The position numbers and the translations under genes are program-made. The notes beneath the pieces were generated by a model, which was not told the DNA's origin, ran no database searches, and saw nothing but the letters and a program-made list of their open reading frames with translations. Below are positions 18,897 through 28,381 of a stretch of DNA of 64,000 bases, one piece after another. The DNA comes from CAVZCC01 sp963773765 (GTDB lineage: Bacteria; Actinomycetota; Acidimicrobiia; Acidimicrobiales; Microtrichaceae). Location: contig CAVZCC010000005.1 of assembly GCA_963773765.1 (NCBI GenBank), positions 682,001 through 746,000 on the forward strand, given 5' to 3'. How positions within the stretch are numbered: the stretch's first letter is position 1; the number at the start of each line of letters is the position of its first letter.

Positions 18897-21080
18897 TCAC
18901 GGGGCGATGACCACCGTGAACGGCACCTGGATGGTCAGGTACTGGCCCCGGGTGGGACCCACGTCCACCAATTGGTCGTAGTACCCCAACCCCAACAGCC
19001 CCGGTGCGCTCAGCGACGGCTGGCTGGTCCCCGCGTAGCAGTAGTAGGTGGCGCCACCGACGGTGTCGTTGCAGCCCGGCAACAGCACCTCCACCGGCGC
19101 GGTCCACGGCCCCTGGGGCGACGTCGCCACCCGCACGTAGATGCGGTCCACGAACCCGGGCCACGGGCTGTAGGCCATGACGTACACGCCATGGGTCTCG
19201 TCACGGTTGATCGTCATGGAGGACACCGGTGCGGTGTAGCCACCCACGCCGTCCGGCAGGGTCATGGGCGCGGCGGACCCGATGGCCGCCACCCACGACA
19301 CGCCGTTCCAGTAGGTCCAGGACCCCCGGTTGGCAACGTTGGCGGCCTGCACCCGCGCCACCCGGCACGGGCCGTACTCCTGGGGCAGGCCACTGCCGTC
19401 GTCGGGACGATCACAGGCGTAGGCGTTGATCCGGCCCGCGTCGTCGAGCACCGCGGCGGTGCCGTAGGCCGGTTCGGCCTCGGTGAACAAGCGGTCGTTC
19501 ACCAACGTGCCGGTGACCGGGACGCCGTCGGGGGGCGAGGCCGGGTCGTAGGTCCACTCGACCAGGGAGACGCCGCGCTCCTCGATCTGCAGCGGGCCAC
19601 CCAGGCACACGTTGGCCATGAACACCGTGACCCTGTCCGTGGCCCCCACGGGCCGGGCCACCCCGGACAGCGGCCAGCGGGCCTTGTTCGGCTTGTCCGC
19701 CGGACAGGTCCACGTGGCGCCCTGCACCCCCGCGAACTGGACCGGGGCGCCACCGGACACGGCGTCGCGGGTCACGGTGAGCGAGCCCGGCGCGGCCCAG
19801 GCCGCGGTGTTGTTCACGAAGTACCGCAGGTTCCCGTTGACGTCCACCTCGCTGCTGTCGCCGAACAGCCACAGCAGCGACCCGTCCCGCAGCTTCACGC
19901 TGATGCCGGCGTCGCGGTCGATCCTGGCCAGGGGACTCGAGGGCGCGGGCCCGACCGGCGCGGTGCTGGAGGGGGCCCCGCCGCTCCCCACCGCGATGGC
20001 CCCGCCGATCACGGCCGTGCTGCACGGCAGGTCACGGTTGCCACTGATGACGTTGGCACCCGGGGGCGACGGCACGTCCAACAGGGTGACGCAGATGCGG
20101 GCAGGCCCGGCCGGCAGCCCGTTGAAGGACGTGGCGAAGGCGCCCCCGCCGACCGACACGGTCCGTGACGGCCCGCCCTCGACCGAGACCCGGGCCTGCA
20201 GCCCGGAGCTGCCGTCGGGGTCCGTGGCCGTCCCCGCCAGTGCGACCGTGGTGGCACCCGGGGTCACCTGTGTCACCGCGCCGGACGGGCGGTGGTCCGC
20301 CGGTGGCGGCAGCACGTCGGTCCGGCCGCACCCGATGAGGCGGTCCTGGCCCCAACGCTGGTTGATGGCCACCACGCACACCAGGCGGTTCCCGGGATCG
20401 GCCGGGAACTCGATGCTGTACCCCTTGTTCGACCCCACGCCGAACGCGGCGCCCACGTCGGGACGGAACCCCGTGGCCAGCTGCCGGGTGACGAAGGTCC
20501 CGTCCACGCTGACGCTGACCTCCACCGGGTCGAAGGTGTCCATGTCCAGGGCCCATCCACTGACGCGTGCCCGGTTGGGAGCCGGGGCGTCGACCGCGTC
20601 CACGGCGCCGATCGGATCGGCCCCGCCCTTGACGGTCAGGTTCTTGCAGCCCAGCAGGCGGTCCTCGGTGCCCGCGCCCACGTTCTCGGCCCAGACACAG
20701 ATGCCGTGCAGCCCGGCCGGAAGGTCCGGGAACCAGAAGTTGAATCCGTGGTCCGGACCGACGGCGGGGAACGCCGCGCCCACGTCGGGGCGGGCGAGGT
20801 TGGCGACCACGTCGTAGACGCGGCCCTCGGATCCGACCTTGACCACGATGGGCGCCCGCGTGTCCGGGTCGGCCACCCAGCCGCTCACCCGGATGCCGGG
20901 GCCCTCGGCCGTGACGGCGTCCAGGTTGCCGAAGGGTGCGGTGCCCGTGGGGTCCGGCTGGGTCGGGCCCAGGCAGCCGGCAAGGACCACCATGGCACCC
21001 AGCAGGGCGGCCGCCGCGACCCGTCGCGGCGCGCGCCGACGGGGCCACCGGTTGCGCGCTGGTTCCGCCTTGTTGACCAC
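18897..21080 (-). CDS. Secreted lipoprotein with two repeat domains and a DUF4185-like C-terminus
   Basis: 727 residues. Basic N-terminus, hydrophobic stretch and lipobox VVLAGC (Cys about residue 35), so a lipid-anchored exported protein. Two repeats follow, each with R(V)SGWxxDxDT then RPDVGAAF then CVWAEN or CVVAIN (about 45-130 and 145-240), then an Ig-like segment. The C-terminal 350 residues (LLWLFGDSSEVDVNG, ARWPLSGVAR, MSSMTINRDE-like region, YDQLVDVG) match the DUF4185 beta-propeller pattern, suspected to act on polysaccharide. Start GTG 21080 behind GAGGAGGAG. Function unknown. Confidence 0.8.
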   Translation of the reverse strand: MVNKAEPARNRWPRRRAPRRVAAAALLGAMVVLAGCLGPTQPDPTGTAPFGNLDAVTAEGPGIRVSGWVADPDTRAPIVVKVGSEGRVYDVVANLARPDVGAAFPAVGPDHGFNFWFPDLPAGLHGICVWAENVGAGTEDRLLGCKNLTVKGGADPIGAVDAVDAPAPNRARVSGWALDMDTFDPVEVSVSVDGTFVTRQLATGFRPDVGAAFGVGSNKGYSIEFPADPGNRLVCVVAINQRWGQDRLIGCGRTDVLPPPADHRPSGAVTQVTPGATTVALAGTATDPDGSSGLQARVSVEGGPSRTVSVGGGAFATSFNGLPAGPARICVTLLDVPSPPGANVISGNRDLPCSTAVIGGAIAVGSGGAPSSTAPVGPAPSSPLARIDRDAGISVKLRDGSLLWLFGDSSEVDVNGNLRYFVNNTAAWAAPGSLTVTRDAVSGGAPVQFAGVQGATWTCPADKPNKARWPLSGVARPVGATDRVTVFMANVCLGGPLQIEERGVSLVEWTYDPASPPDGVPVTGTLVNDRLFTEAEPAYGTAAVLDDAGRINAYACDRPDDGSGLPQEYGPCRVARVQAANVANRGSWTYWNGVSWVAAIGSAAPMTLPDGVGGYTAPVSSMTINRDETHGVYVMAYSPWPGFVDRIYVRVATSPQGPWTAPVEVLLPGCNDTVGGATYYCYAGTSQPSLSAPGLLGLGYYDQLVDVGPTRGQYLTIQVPFTVVIAP

Positions 21081-21180
21081 GAGCTCTCCTCCTCGCCGGC
21101 CGCACGCACGAGCGCGGCCGGTCACCCCTCGCCGGGAAGCGTAACGGGCCGGGCCCGGCCCATGGGATCGGTCGGCTGCG

Positions 21181-23422
21181 TCAGCCCTGGGTGGTCCCGG
21201 TGCCCACGGCCTCCGGGAGCCGTGACGACCCACGCGTGACGGGCCTCGTCCAGGGCGACGTCGACCAGGTCCTTGACCGCCAGGCGGTCACCCCCGGCGG
21301 CGCCGATCCGGCTGTGGGGCACGTCGTGGGCCTCCAGGACGTCCAGCACGGCCCGGACCTGGTCCGGGGCCACGCACAGCACCGCCCGTCCGACCGACTC
21401 GGAGAAGAGGTGCACGTGGTCGGGGATGCGGGCCGCCGTGAAGCCCACACCGGATGCCACCGCCATCTCCGCCAACGCCGCTCCGACGCCCCCCTGGCCC
21501 ACGTCGTGGGCGCCCTGCACCAGGCCCGAGCCGACCAGCTCCCGCAGGACGCCGGCCACCCGGGCGACGCCGGAAAGGTCGGCGGCGGGCAGGGTGCCCC
21601 GGCCGCGGTGGCCCCGTCGGGCGGCCCACAGCGAGCCCGACAGCTCCGGCACCGTCCCACCGACGAGGATGAGGCGGCCACCGTCCACCAGCCCGATGCC
21701 GGGGGGACGCCGGTCCAGGGTGTCGATCACGCCCAGCACGCCGATGATCGGGGTGGGGTCGATGTCCTGGCCCCGCGACTCGTTGTACAGGCTGACGTTG
21801 CCCCCCACGCAGGGGATGCCGAACGCGTCCAGTCCCTCGGACAGGCCGTCGACCGACTCCGACAGCTGCCACATGACCTCGGGGTGCTCCGGGTTGCCGA
21901 AGTTCATGCAGTTGACCATGGCCAGGGGCCGGGCCCCGACGACGGCCAGGTTCATGACCGACTCGGCCACCGTCATGGCGGACCCGGCCCGGGGGTCCAC
22001 CGAGCACCACAGGTGGTTGCCGTCGGTGGTGAGCGCCAGGCCCCGGCCGGTGTCCACACCGGTGGTGGGGTGCTTGAGCCGCAGCACGGCGGCGTCGCCG
22101 CCGGGTCCCTCCACGGTGTTGAGGAACAGCATGTGGTCGTACTGCGAGGACACCCAGGAGGAGTCGCACAGCAGGTCCACCAGGTCGGCGCCGGCGTCCA
22201 CCGGGGCCGGCAGGGTGTTGGCCGAGTCCGCCCGGCGCCCGGCCAGGTCCACGGGCTCGGCCCGGGGCCGGTCGTACAGCGGGGCCTCGTCCTCCAGCGA
22301 CTTGGCCGGCACGTCGGCCAGCACCTCCGCGCCGTCGTCGTCCAGCACCCGCAGCCGGCCCGAGTCGGTGACGGTGCCGATCACGGTGGCCCGGATCTCC
22401 CACCGCTCGGCGATGGCCAGGACGGCGTCCAGGTTGGACGGCTCCACGATGGCCAGCATGCGCTCCTGGGACTCCGAGGTCATCACCTCGAAGGGCTCCA
22501 TCCCCGGCTGGCGGCGGGGGATGGTGTCCACCATGACGTCCATGCCGGCGCCACCCTTGGCCGCGGTCTCCGCGGTGGCGCAGGTGATCCCGGCGCCACC
22601 CAGGTCCTGGACGCCGACGGCCAGGTCACGGTCCAGCAGCTCCAGGCAGGCCTCGATCAGGCGCTTCTCCTCGAACGGGTCCCCCACCTGCACGCTCGGC
22701 CGCTTGTCGGCGTCGGCCTCGTCGTCGGAGAAGCCGGCCGACGCCAGCACCGAGACCCCGCCGATGCCGTCGCGCCCGGTGGTGGAGCCCAGCAGGACGG
22801 CAAGGTTGCCGACGCCCTCGGCCCGTCCCAGCACCAACCGCTCGACCGGCATCAACCCCAGGCACAGCACGTTGACCAGGGGGTTGTCCGCGTAGGTCTC
22901 GTCGAATACCGTCTCGCCGCCCACCGTGGGCACGCCCACGGAGTTTCCGTAGCCGGAGATGCCCGACACGACCCCCTCGGCGATCCAGCGGGACCGGGCG
23001 TCGTCCAGCGGGCCGAACCGCAACGGGTCCATCACCGCGACGGGTCGGGCCCCCATGGAGAAGATGTCGCGGAGGATCCCGCCCACCCCGGTGGCCGCGC
23101 CCTGGTACGGCTCGATGGCGGACGGGTGGTTGTGGCTCTCGATGCGGATGGCGGCCGCGATCCCGTCGCCCACGTCCACCACGCCTGCGCCCTCACCCGG
23201 TCCGACCAGCACCCACGGTGCCTCCGTGGGGAACCGCCGCAGGTGGATCCGGGAGCTCTTGTAGGAGCAGTGCTCGGACCACATGACGGAGTACATGGCC
23301 AGCTCCAGGTGGTTGGGTGCCCGTCCCAACCGCTCCCGGATGCGCTCGTACTCGTCGTCGGTCAGCCCCAGGGCCCGGTGGGTGGCGGCGTCGTCCGAGG
23401 GGGTCGCGGGGTCGGTGGCCAT
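21181..23422 (-). CDS. purL: Phosphoribosylformylglycinamidine synthase, large subunit
   Basis: About 746 residues: small-type PurL that needs PurQ and PurS, both encoded next door. Uses FGAR, ATP and PurQ-derived ammonia. Marks: MWSEHCSYKSSRIHLR with the catalytic His, ESHNHPSAIEPYQGAATGVGG, QDLGGAGITCATAE, NCMNFGNPEHPEVMWQ. One extra base near 21225 shifts the last dozen codons; corrected end is EAVGTGTTQG and TGA 21181. ATG 23422 lies 6 nt behind TAGTTT (leaderless pattern). Confidence 0.96.
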
Positions 23423-23428
23423 GGATGG

Positions 23429-23434
23429 AAACTA
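23429..23434 (-). promoter_or_regulatory. -10 box of purL (leaderless pattern)
   Basis: TAGTTT on the minus strand, 6 nt before ATG 23422. Confidence 0.55.
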
Positions 23435-23527
23435 CCGCCTCGCCGCGGGCACCCCGGACGGGGCGGCGCGGGCACCGGCGGGGGTGGGTGGTTGTCAACG
23501 GCGCCGGAACCGTGTGGAATTGGATCT

Positions 23528-23938
23528 ATGGCACAGCGTGGACCCAAGGAAATCACCCCCCAGCACAAGGCGGCAATGGCGGCCGGACGAGTGGAGGGAC
23601 GGGCCGTCAAGAACTACCTGGAAGCCCTGGACCAGCACCGTCCCAAGCGGGGCCGCAAGCGCACGCCGGACTCCATCAATGCCCGTCTGGCAAAGATCGA
23701 CACCGAGCTCGAATCGGCCGACGTGGTGAAGCGGCTGAGCCTCATCCAGGAACGGCTCGACCTGCTCAAGGAGCTCGAGTCACTCGGGACCACGGTGGAC
23801 CTGTCCGGGCTGGAGGCGGAGTTCGTCAAGGCCGCCAAGGGCTACGGCGAGCGCAAGGGCATCTCGTACGGGGCCTGGAGGGAGGTCGGCGTGTCCGCCG
23901 CGACCCTGAAGGCCGCCGGCATCACGCGGGCCGGCTGA
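23528..23938 (+). CDS. Conserved basic actinobacterial protein, unknown function
   Basis: 136 residues, soluble, many Lys/Arg. Visible: KEITPQHKAAMAAGR, KRGRKRTPDSINARLAKID, a central helical region (RLSLIQERLDLLKELESL) and a C-terminal helix-turn-helix-like stretch SYGAWREVGVSAATLKAAGI. I recall close relatives across actinobacteria without assigned role; the basic N-terminus and the C-terminal motif suggest nucleic-acid binding (inference). Convergent with purQ, stops overlapping by 17 bp; divergent from purL. Confidence 0.8.
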   Translation: MAQRGPKEITPQHKAAMAAGRVEGRAVKNYLEALDQHRPKRGRKRTPDSINARLAKIDTELESADVVKRLSLIQERLDLLKELESLGTTVDLSGLEAEFVKAAKGYGERKGISYGAWREVGVSAATLKAAGITRAG

Positions 23939-24617
23939 CCACCGGCAGGTCCGCACCGGCGGCCTGCAGCAGGGAGCCGACCATGACCCGGCCGTCGGTG
24001 GATCCCAGCAGTTGGTGGCAGGCCCGTTCCGGGTGCGGCATCAGACCGACCACGTTGCGTCCCTCGTTGCAGATGCCGGCGATGTCATCGACGGACCCAT
24101 TGGGGTTGTCCACGTAGCGGAGCACGATGCGGTCCTCGGCCTGCAGCTGGGCCAGCGTTTCAGGAGAACAGGTGTAGTTCCCCTCGAAGTGATTGATGGG
24201 AATCCGCAGCACCTGGCCCGGCTGGGCCAGGGAGGTGAGGACCGAGTCGGTGCTGGCCACGCGCAGGTCCACCATCTCGCAGCGGAACTTGAGCCCGGCG
24301 TTCTTCTGCAGGGCTCCGGGCAGCAGGTGGGCCTCGGTCAGCACCTGGAAGCCGTTGCAGATGCCCACCACCGGCCCCCCGGCGGCGGCGAACTCGGCCA
24401 CGGCGGCCATGACCGGGGAGAACCGGGCGATGGCACCGGGCCGCAGGTAGTCGCCGTGGGCGAAGCCGCCGGCCACCACCACGGCATCGGCACCGCCGAG
24501 CGAGGTGGCGTCGTGGAAGACCAGGTCGGCCTCGCCACCCTGGTCGCGCACCGCCTCGGCCACGTCGAACTCGCAGTTGGTGCCGGGGAAGCGGATGACC
24601 GCGACGCGGGGGGCCAC
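23922..24617 (-). CDS. purQ: Phosphoribosylformylglycinamidine synthase, glutaminase subunit
   Basis: 231 residues, class I glutamine amidotransferase that supplies ammonia to PurL. Nucleophile Cys in VGICNGFQVLTE; His/Glu of the triad in LMPHPERACH; RFPGTNCEFD at the start. GTG 24617 lies four bases after the corrected purS stop. Confidence 0.96.
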   Translation of the reverse strand: MAPRVAVIRFPGTNCEFDVAEAVRDQGGEADLVFHDATSLGGADAVVVAGGFAHGDYLRPGAIARFSPVMAAVAEFAAAGGPVVGICNGFQVLTEAHLLPGALQKNAGLKFRCEMVDLRVASTDSVLTSLAQPGQVLRIPINHFEGNYTCSPETLAQLQAEDRIVLRYVDNPNGSVDDIAGICNEGRNVVGLMPHPERACHQLLGSTDGRVMVGSLLQAAGADLPVVSRPA

Positions 24618-24621
24618 GGGC

Positions 24622-24889
24622 TCAGGCCCCGACCGTCGGCGCCGGGCGTGATGGCCACCACGCTGTCCTCGATCACCGGGTTGGTCAGGAAGCGGTGGCA
24701 GAGGTCGTCCACCAGGGAGCGGGCCTCCTCCTCGGTGGGGGCGTCCACCGTGAACCGGATGCTCTTGCCCACCTTCACGCCGTCCACGCCACCGAAGCCG
24801 AGCGCCGGCAGGGCCCGTTCGATGGTCGCTCCCTGCGGGTCGGCGATGCCGGGCCGCAGCCGGACTTCCACAGCCACGTCGAAGATCAT
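24622..24889 (-). CDS. purS: Phosphoribosylformylglycinamidine synthase subunit PurS
   Basis: About 88 residues; small dimeric bridge between PurQ and PurL. Pattern VAVEVRLRPGIADPQGATIERAL, VKVGKSIRFTVDA and NPVIEDSVV. A base inserted near 24640 makes the raw frame run on into purQ; correcting it ends the protein at TGA 24622. Start ATG 24889 behind GGGAGAG. Order purS-purQ with purL further downstream. Confidence 0.92.
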
Positions 24890-24930
24890 GACCCAACTCT
24901 CCCACACCGCCGGGGCGGTCCGGAACGTCC

Positions 24931-25848
24931 TCAGGCCCCGGGCCAGTCCGCCAGGCGCAGCCCGCAGATGCGCTCGTAGGCGTCCCGGTAGCGCTGGGCG
25001 GTGGCATCGACGACCGCCGGGGGCAGGGGCGGCGGGGGCGGTGCCTTGTCCCAGTCCAACGTCTCCAGGAAGTCCCGGACCGGCTGCTTGTCGAACCCCT
25101 GGGGCGTCGCCCCGGGCGACCAGTCCTCCACCGCCCAGTACCGCGACGAGTCCGGTGTCAGCACCTCGTCGGCCACCACCAGCCGGGGAGCGCCGTCCGG
25201 CCCGCCCACCAACCCGAGCTCGAACTTGGTGTCGGCCAGCAGGAACCCCGACGCCTCGGCCCGGGCCGCCGCCAGCGCGTACATCCGCAGGCTCACGTCA
25301 CGCGCCTGTTCGGCCAGGTCAGCCCCGACCAGTCCGACCGCGGCGTCGAAGGAGATGTTCTCGTCGTGGTCGCCGACGGCGGCCTTGGTGGACGGCGTGA
25401 ACATGGGCTCCGGCAGCCGGTCGGCCTCCACCAGGCCGGCGGGCGCGGCCATGCCGTGGATGGTGCCGCGGTCGCGGTACTCCTTCCAGGCCGAGCCGGC
25501 CACGAAGCCCCGCACGATGCACTCGACGGGCAGCATCTCGGCCCGTCGGCACAACATGACGCGCCCGGCCAGTTCCGGGCGGCGTGCCTGCTCGGGCAGG
25601 TCGGCCAGCTCGGTGGACAGCAGGTGGTTGCCGATGACCGGGGCCAGGGCATCGAACCAGGCCGCGCTCATGGCGGTGAGCACCCGGCCCTTGTCCGGCA
25701 CCGGCTCGTCCATGACCACGTCGAAGGCCGACAGCCGGTCCGAGGCCACCATCAGCAGCCGGTCCGGCCCGGCGTCGAACAGGTCACGGACCTTTCCCCG
25801 GTGCAGGTGGGGCAGGCCCAGGTCCGGCACGTCACGCAGCGTGCTCAC
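24931..25848 (-). CDS. purC: SAICAR synthetase
   Basis: 305 residues. Joins CAIR and aspartate with ATP. HRGKVRDLFDAG, MVASDRLSAFDVVM, the active-site ECIVRGFVAGSAWKEY and ISFDAAV are typical of the eukaryote-like longer SAICAR synthetases. GTG 25848, ten bases after the purB stop, behind GTGAGGA; purB-purC operon. Confidence 0.95.
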   Translation of the reverse strand: MSTLRDVPDLGLPHLHRGKVRDLFDAGPDRLLMVASDRLSAFDVVMDEPVPDKGRVLTAMSAAWFDALAPVIGNHLLSTELADLPEQARRPELAGRVMLCRRAEMLPVECIVRGFVAGSAWKEYRDRGTIHGMAAPAGLVEADRLPEPMFTPSTKAAVGDHDENISFDAAVGLVGADLAEQARDVSLRMYALAAARAEASGFLLADTKFELGLVGGPDGAPRLVVADEVLTPDSSRYWAVEDWSPGATPQGFDKQPVRDFLETLDWDKAPPPPPLPPAVVDATAQRYRDAYERICGLRLADWPGA

Positions 25849-25858
25849 GCGTCCTCAC

Positions 25859-27283
25859 TCACAGGATCTCCTCACCGGCGTAGGCCGCCGCCTCCGGGTG
25901 GCGGGCGGCCAGCCGCTCCACCGAGGCCACGAAGCTGCGGGTCTGGGCCGGGGCGTTGCCGACGAAGGACAGCGGCTCCCCCATCGCCCGGTCCAACGCG
26001 TCGCGGTCCAGGGACAGCCGGGCGTCCGCAGCCAGCCGGTCGACCAGGTCGTTGCCCTCGCTGCCCCGCTCCCGCATGTCCAGGGCCACGGCCACGGCGT
26101 GCTCCTTGACCACCTCGTGGGCGGTCTCGCGTCCCACACCGGATCGGACCGCCGCCATCAACACCTTGGTGGTGGCCAGGAACGGCAGGTACCGGCGCAG
26201 CTCACGCTCGATCACCGCGGGGTAGGCGCCGAAGCCGTCGAGGACGTCCAGCAGGGTCTGGAACGCGCCGTCGGCGGCGTAGAAGGCATCGGGCAGCATG
26301 ACCCGGCGCACCACCGAGCACGACACGTCGCCCTCGTTCCACTGCTCGCCGGCCAGGCCCGACGCCATCGTCAGGTGGCCGTTGAGGATGACCCGGAACC
26401 CGTTGATGCGCTCGCAGCTGCGGGCGTTCATCTTGTGGGGCATGGCGGAGGAGCCCACCTGTCCCGGGCGGAAGCCCTCGGTGACCAGTTCGTTGCCGGC
26501 CATGAGCCGCAACGTCATGGCCAGTGAGGACGGGCCGGCCACGAGCTGCACCAGCGCCGCCACCACCTCCAGGTCCAGGGACCGGGGGTAGACCTGACCC
26601 ACGTTGGTCAGGGTGTGCTCGAAGCCCAGGTGGGTGGCCACCGCGGCCTCCAGCGCCGCCATCCGCTCCGGGTCACCGTCGAGGAGGTCGAGCTGGTCCT
26701 GCTGCGTGCCGACCGGCCCCTTGAGGCCGCGGAGCGGGTAGCGGGACAGCAGGTCCTCCAACGCGGCCACGGCCACCAGGAGCTCCTCGCCCGCGTTGGA
26801 GAACCGCTTGCCCAGGGTGGTGGCCTGGGCCGCCACGTTGTGGCTGCGCCCCACCATCACGGTCGTCTCGTGCTCCGCGGCCCGACCGGCCAGGCGCACC
26901 AGCGCGGCCACCGCCCGGTCCCGGACGATCTCCAGGCCCCGCCGGACCTGGAGCTGCTCCACGTTCTCGGTCAGGTCACGACTGGTCATGCCCTTGTGGG
27001 CGTGCTCCTGGCCGGCGAGGTCGGAGAACTCCTCGATCCGGGCCTTGACGTCGTGGCGGGTGACCCGCTCCCGGGCCTGGATGGAGCCCAGGTCCACCTG
27101 GTCCGTCACGGCCCGGTAGGCCTCGATGGCCTCCGCCGGGACGTCGATGCCCAGGTCCCGCTGCGCCTGCATCACGGCGATCCAGAGCTGCCGCTCCAGC
27201 ACCACCTTGTGCTCCGGGGACCAGAGCTCCGCCATCTCCGGGCTGGCGTAGCGGGAGGCGAGGATGTTGGGGGCGGCGCTCAC
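25859..27283 (-). CDS. purB: Adenylosuccinate lyase
   Basis: 474 residues, fumarase/aspartase superfamily. Cleaves SAICAR and adenylosuccinate. HKGMTSRDLTENVEQL, the general-acid region MVGRSHNVAAQATTLGKRF and the signature loop GSSAMPHKMNARSCERI are intact. GTG 27283 preceded by GGGGGAGAA; an earlier in-frame start at 27355 would add a low-complexity Arg-rich leader. Confidence 0.95.
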   Translation of the reverse strand: MSAAPNILASRYASPEMAELWSPEHKVVLERQLWIAVMQAQRDLGIDVPAEAIEAYRAVTDQVDLGSIQARERVTRHDVKARIEEFSDLAGQEHAHKGMTSRDLTENVEQLQVRRGLEIVRDRAVAALVRLAGRAAEHETTVMVGRSHNVAAQATTLGKRFSNAGEELLVAVAALEDLLSRYPLRGLKGPVGTQQDQLDLLDGDPERMAALEAAVATHLGFEHTLTNVGQVYPRSLDLEVVAALVQLVAGPSSLAMTLRLMAGNELVTEGFRPGQVGSSAMPHKMNARSCERINGFRVILNGHLTMASGLAGEQWNEGDVSCSVVRRVMLPDAFYAADGAFQTLLDVLDGFGAYPAVIERELRRYLPFLATTKVLMAAVRSGVGRETAHEVVKEHAVAVALDMRERGSEGNDLVDRLAADARLSLDRDALDRAMGEPLSFVGNAPAQTRSFVASVERLAARHPEAAAYAGEEIL

Positions 27284-27452
27284 CGCACCATTCTCCCCCA
27301 CCGGACGGGCCCCCCGGGCATCCGCCCGCCGCCGCCACCGGGCCGTCCGGCCCACAAGATCAAGGACCGGTTCCGGTCGGCCGAAAAGTCCCTGAGGTGT
27401 CGGTCAGAGGGTCTGGCCCGTCGGGAGTCCCGGCGCACACCAGGAGGTGTCC

Positions 27453-27812
27453 GTGTCGTACTCGTGTGTGAAGCACCCCATGGCGCTCGCGGAGTACCTG
27501 TGCGGGCAGTGCGGCCACGAGTTCTGCCCGGAGTGCGTGGTGTTCCCCTACGGCGTGGACAAGCCGCCGGTGTGCATCACCTGCGCCCTGGAGCTGTCCG
27601 GGGTCCGCAAGCGGGCCACCGGGCGCCCCAAGCTCAGCCGCCGGGAGGTGCGCAAGCGCCTCAAGGAGCAGCAGGCGGACCGGGCCCGGGCCCAGGCCGT
27701 CGCCGAGGCGCCCGAGGAACCGCCCGAGGAACCGACCTACGAGGACGAGAAGTGGATGCATGGCATCGGGGACCCCGAGGACTTCCCCGGGGGCTGGAAG
27801 CAGCGCTTCTGA
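27453..27812 (+). CDS. B-box-like zinc-finger protein
   Basis: 119 residues. N-terminal half holds paired metal ligands: SCVKHP, YLCGQCGHEFCPECV and VCITCAL, the C-x2-H / C-x2-C / C-x2-C / C-x2-C order of small B-box-type zinc fingers. The second half is a charged helix (KLSRREVRKRLKEQQADRARAQ) and an acidic stretch. GTG 27453 is fixed by AGGAGG six bases upstream; a GTG at 27447 lies inside that site. Function unknown; convergent with purE. Confidence 0.8.
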   Translation: MSYSCVKHPMALAEYLCGQCGHEFCPECVVFPYGVDKPPVCITCALELSGVRKRATGRPKLSRREVRKRLKEQQADRARAQAVAEAPEEPPEEPTYEDEKWMHGIGDPEDFPGGWKQRF

Positions 27813-27862
27813 TCCCGACCTGCGGGCACCCGGGCTGACGGACCGGGCGACGGTTCCCCGCG

Positions 27863-28381
27863 CTACCCGGCCGGGTCGGGCTGCCGGTCCAGGCCTGCGT
27901 CCTGGTCCACGGCGTGCTGCTCCAGGCCGGCGCGGTACTGCTCCAACCGGTCGGCCAGGCCGTCGTCGGACGTGGCCAGGATGCGCACCGCCATGAGCCC
28001 CGCGTTGCGGGCACCGCCGATGGCCATCGTGGCCACCGGGACCCCGCCCGGCATCTGGACGATGGAGTACAGCGAGTCCAGGCCCCCCAGGTGGGTGGTG
28101 GGGACGGGCACCCCGACCACCGGCAGGGTGGTCAGGGACGCGACCATGCCGGGCAGGTGGGCGGCGCCGCCGGCGCCGGCGATGACCACCCGGAGGCCCC
28201 GGTCGCGGGCGGTGCGGGCGTAGTCGACCATCCGTTCCGGGCTGCGGTGGGCGGACACGACCCGCACCTCGTGGGGCACCGAGAACTCCGCCAGGGCAAC
28301 CGACGCCGCCTCCATGACCGGCAGGTCCGAGGCGCTGCCCATGATGATGCCCACCAGGGGCGGTGCCGACGCGTCGCTCAT
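27863..28381 (-). CDS. purE: N5-carboxyaminoimidazole ribonucleotide mutase
   Basis: 172 residues, class I PurE. GIIMGSASDLPVM, SAHRSPERM with the active-site His, AGAGGAAHLPGMVAS and VPVPTTHLGGLDSLYSIVQMP. ATG overlaps the purK stop (ATGA): co-translated purK-purE. Confidence 0.96.
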   Translation of the reverse strand: MSDASAPPLVGIIMGSASDLPVMEAASVALAEFSVPHEVRVVSAHRSPERMVDYARTARDRGLRVVIAGAGGAAHLPGMVASLTTLPVVGVPVPTTHLGGLDSLYSIVQMPGGVPVATMAIGGARNAGLMAVRILATSDDGLADRLEQYRAGLEQHAVDQDAGLDRQPDPAG

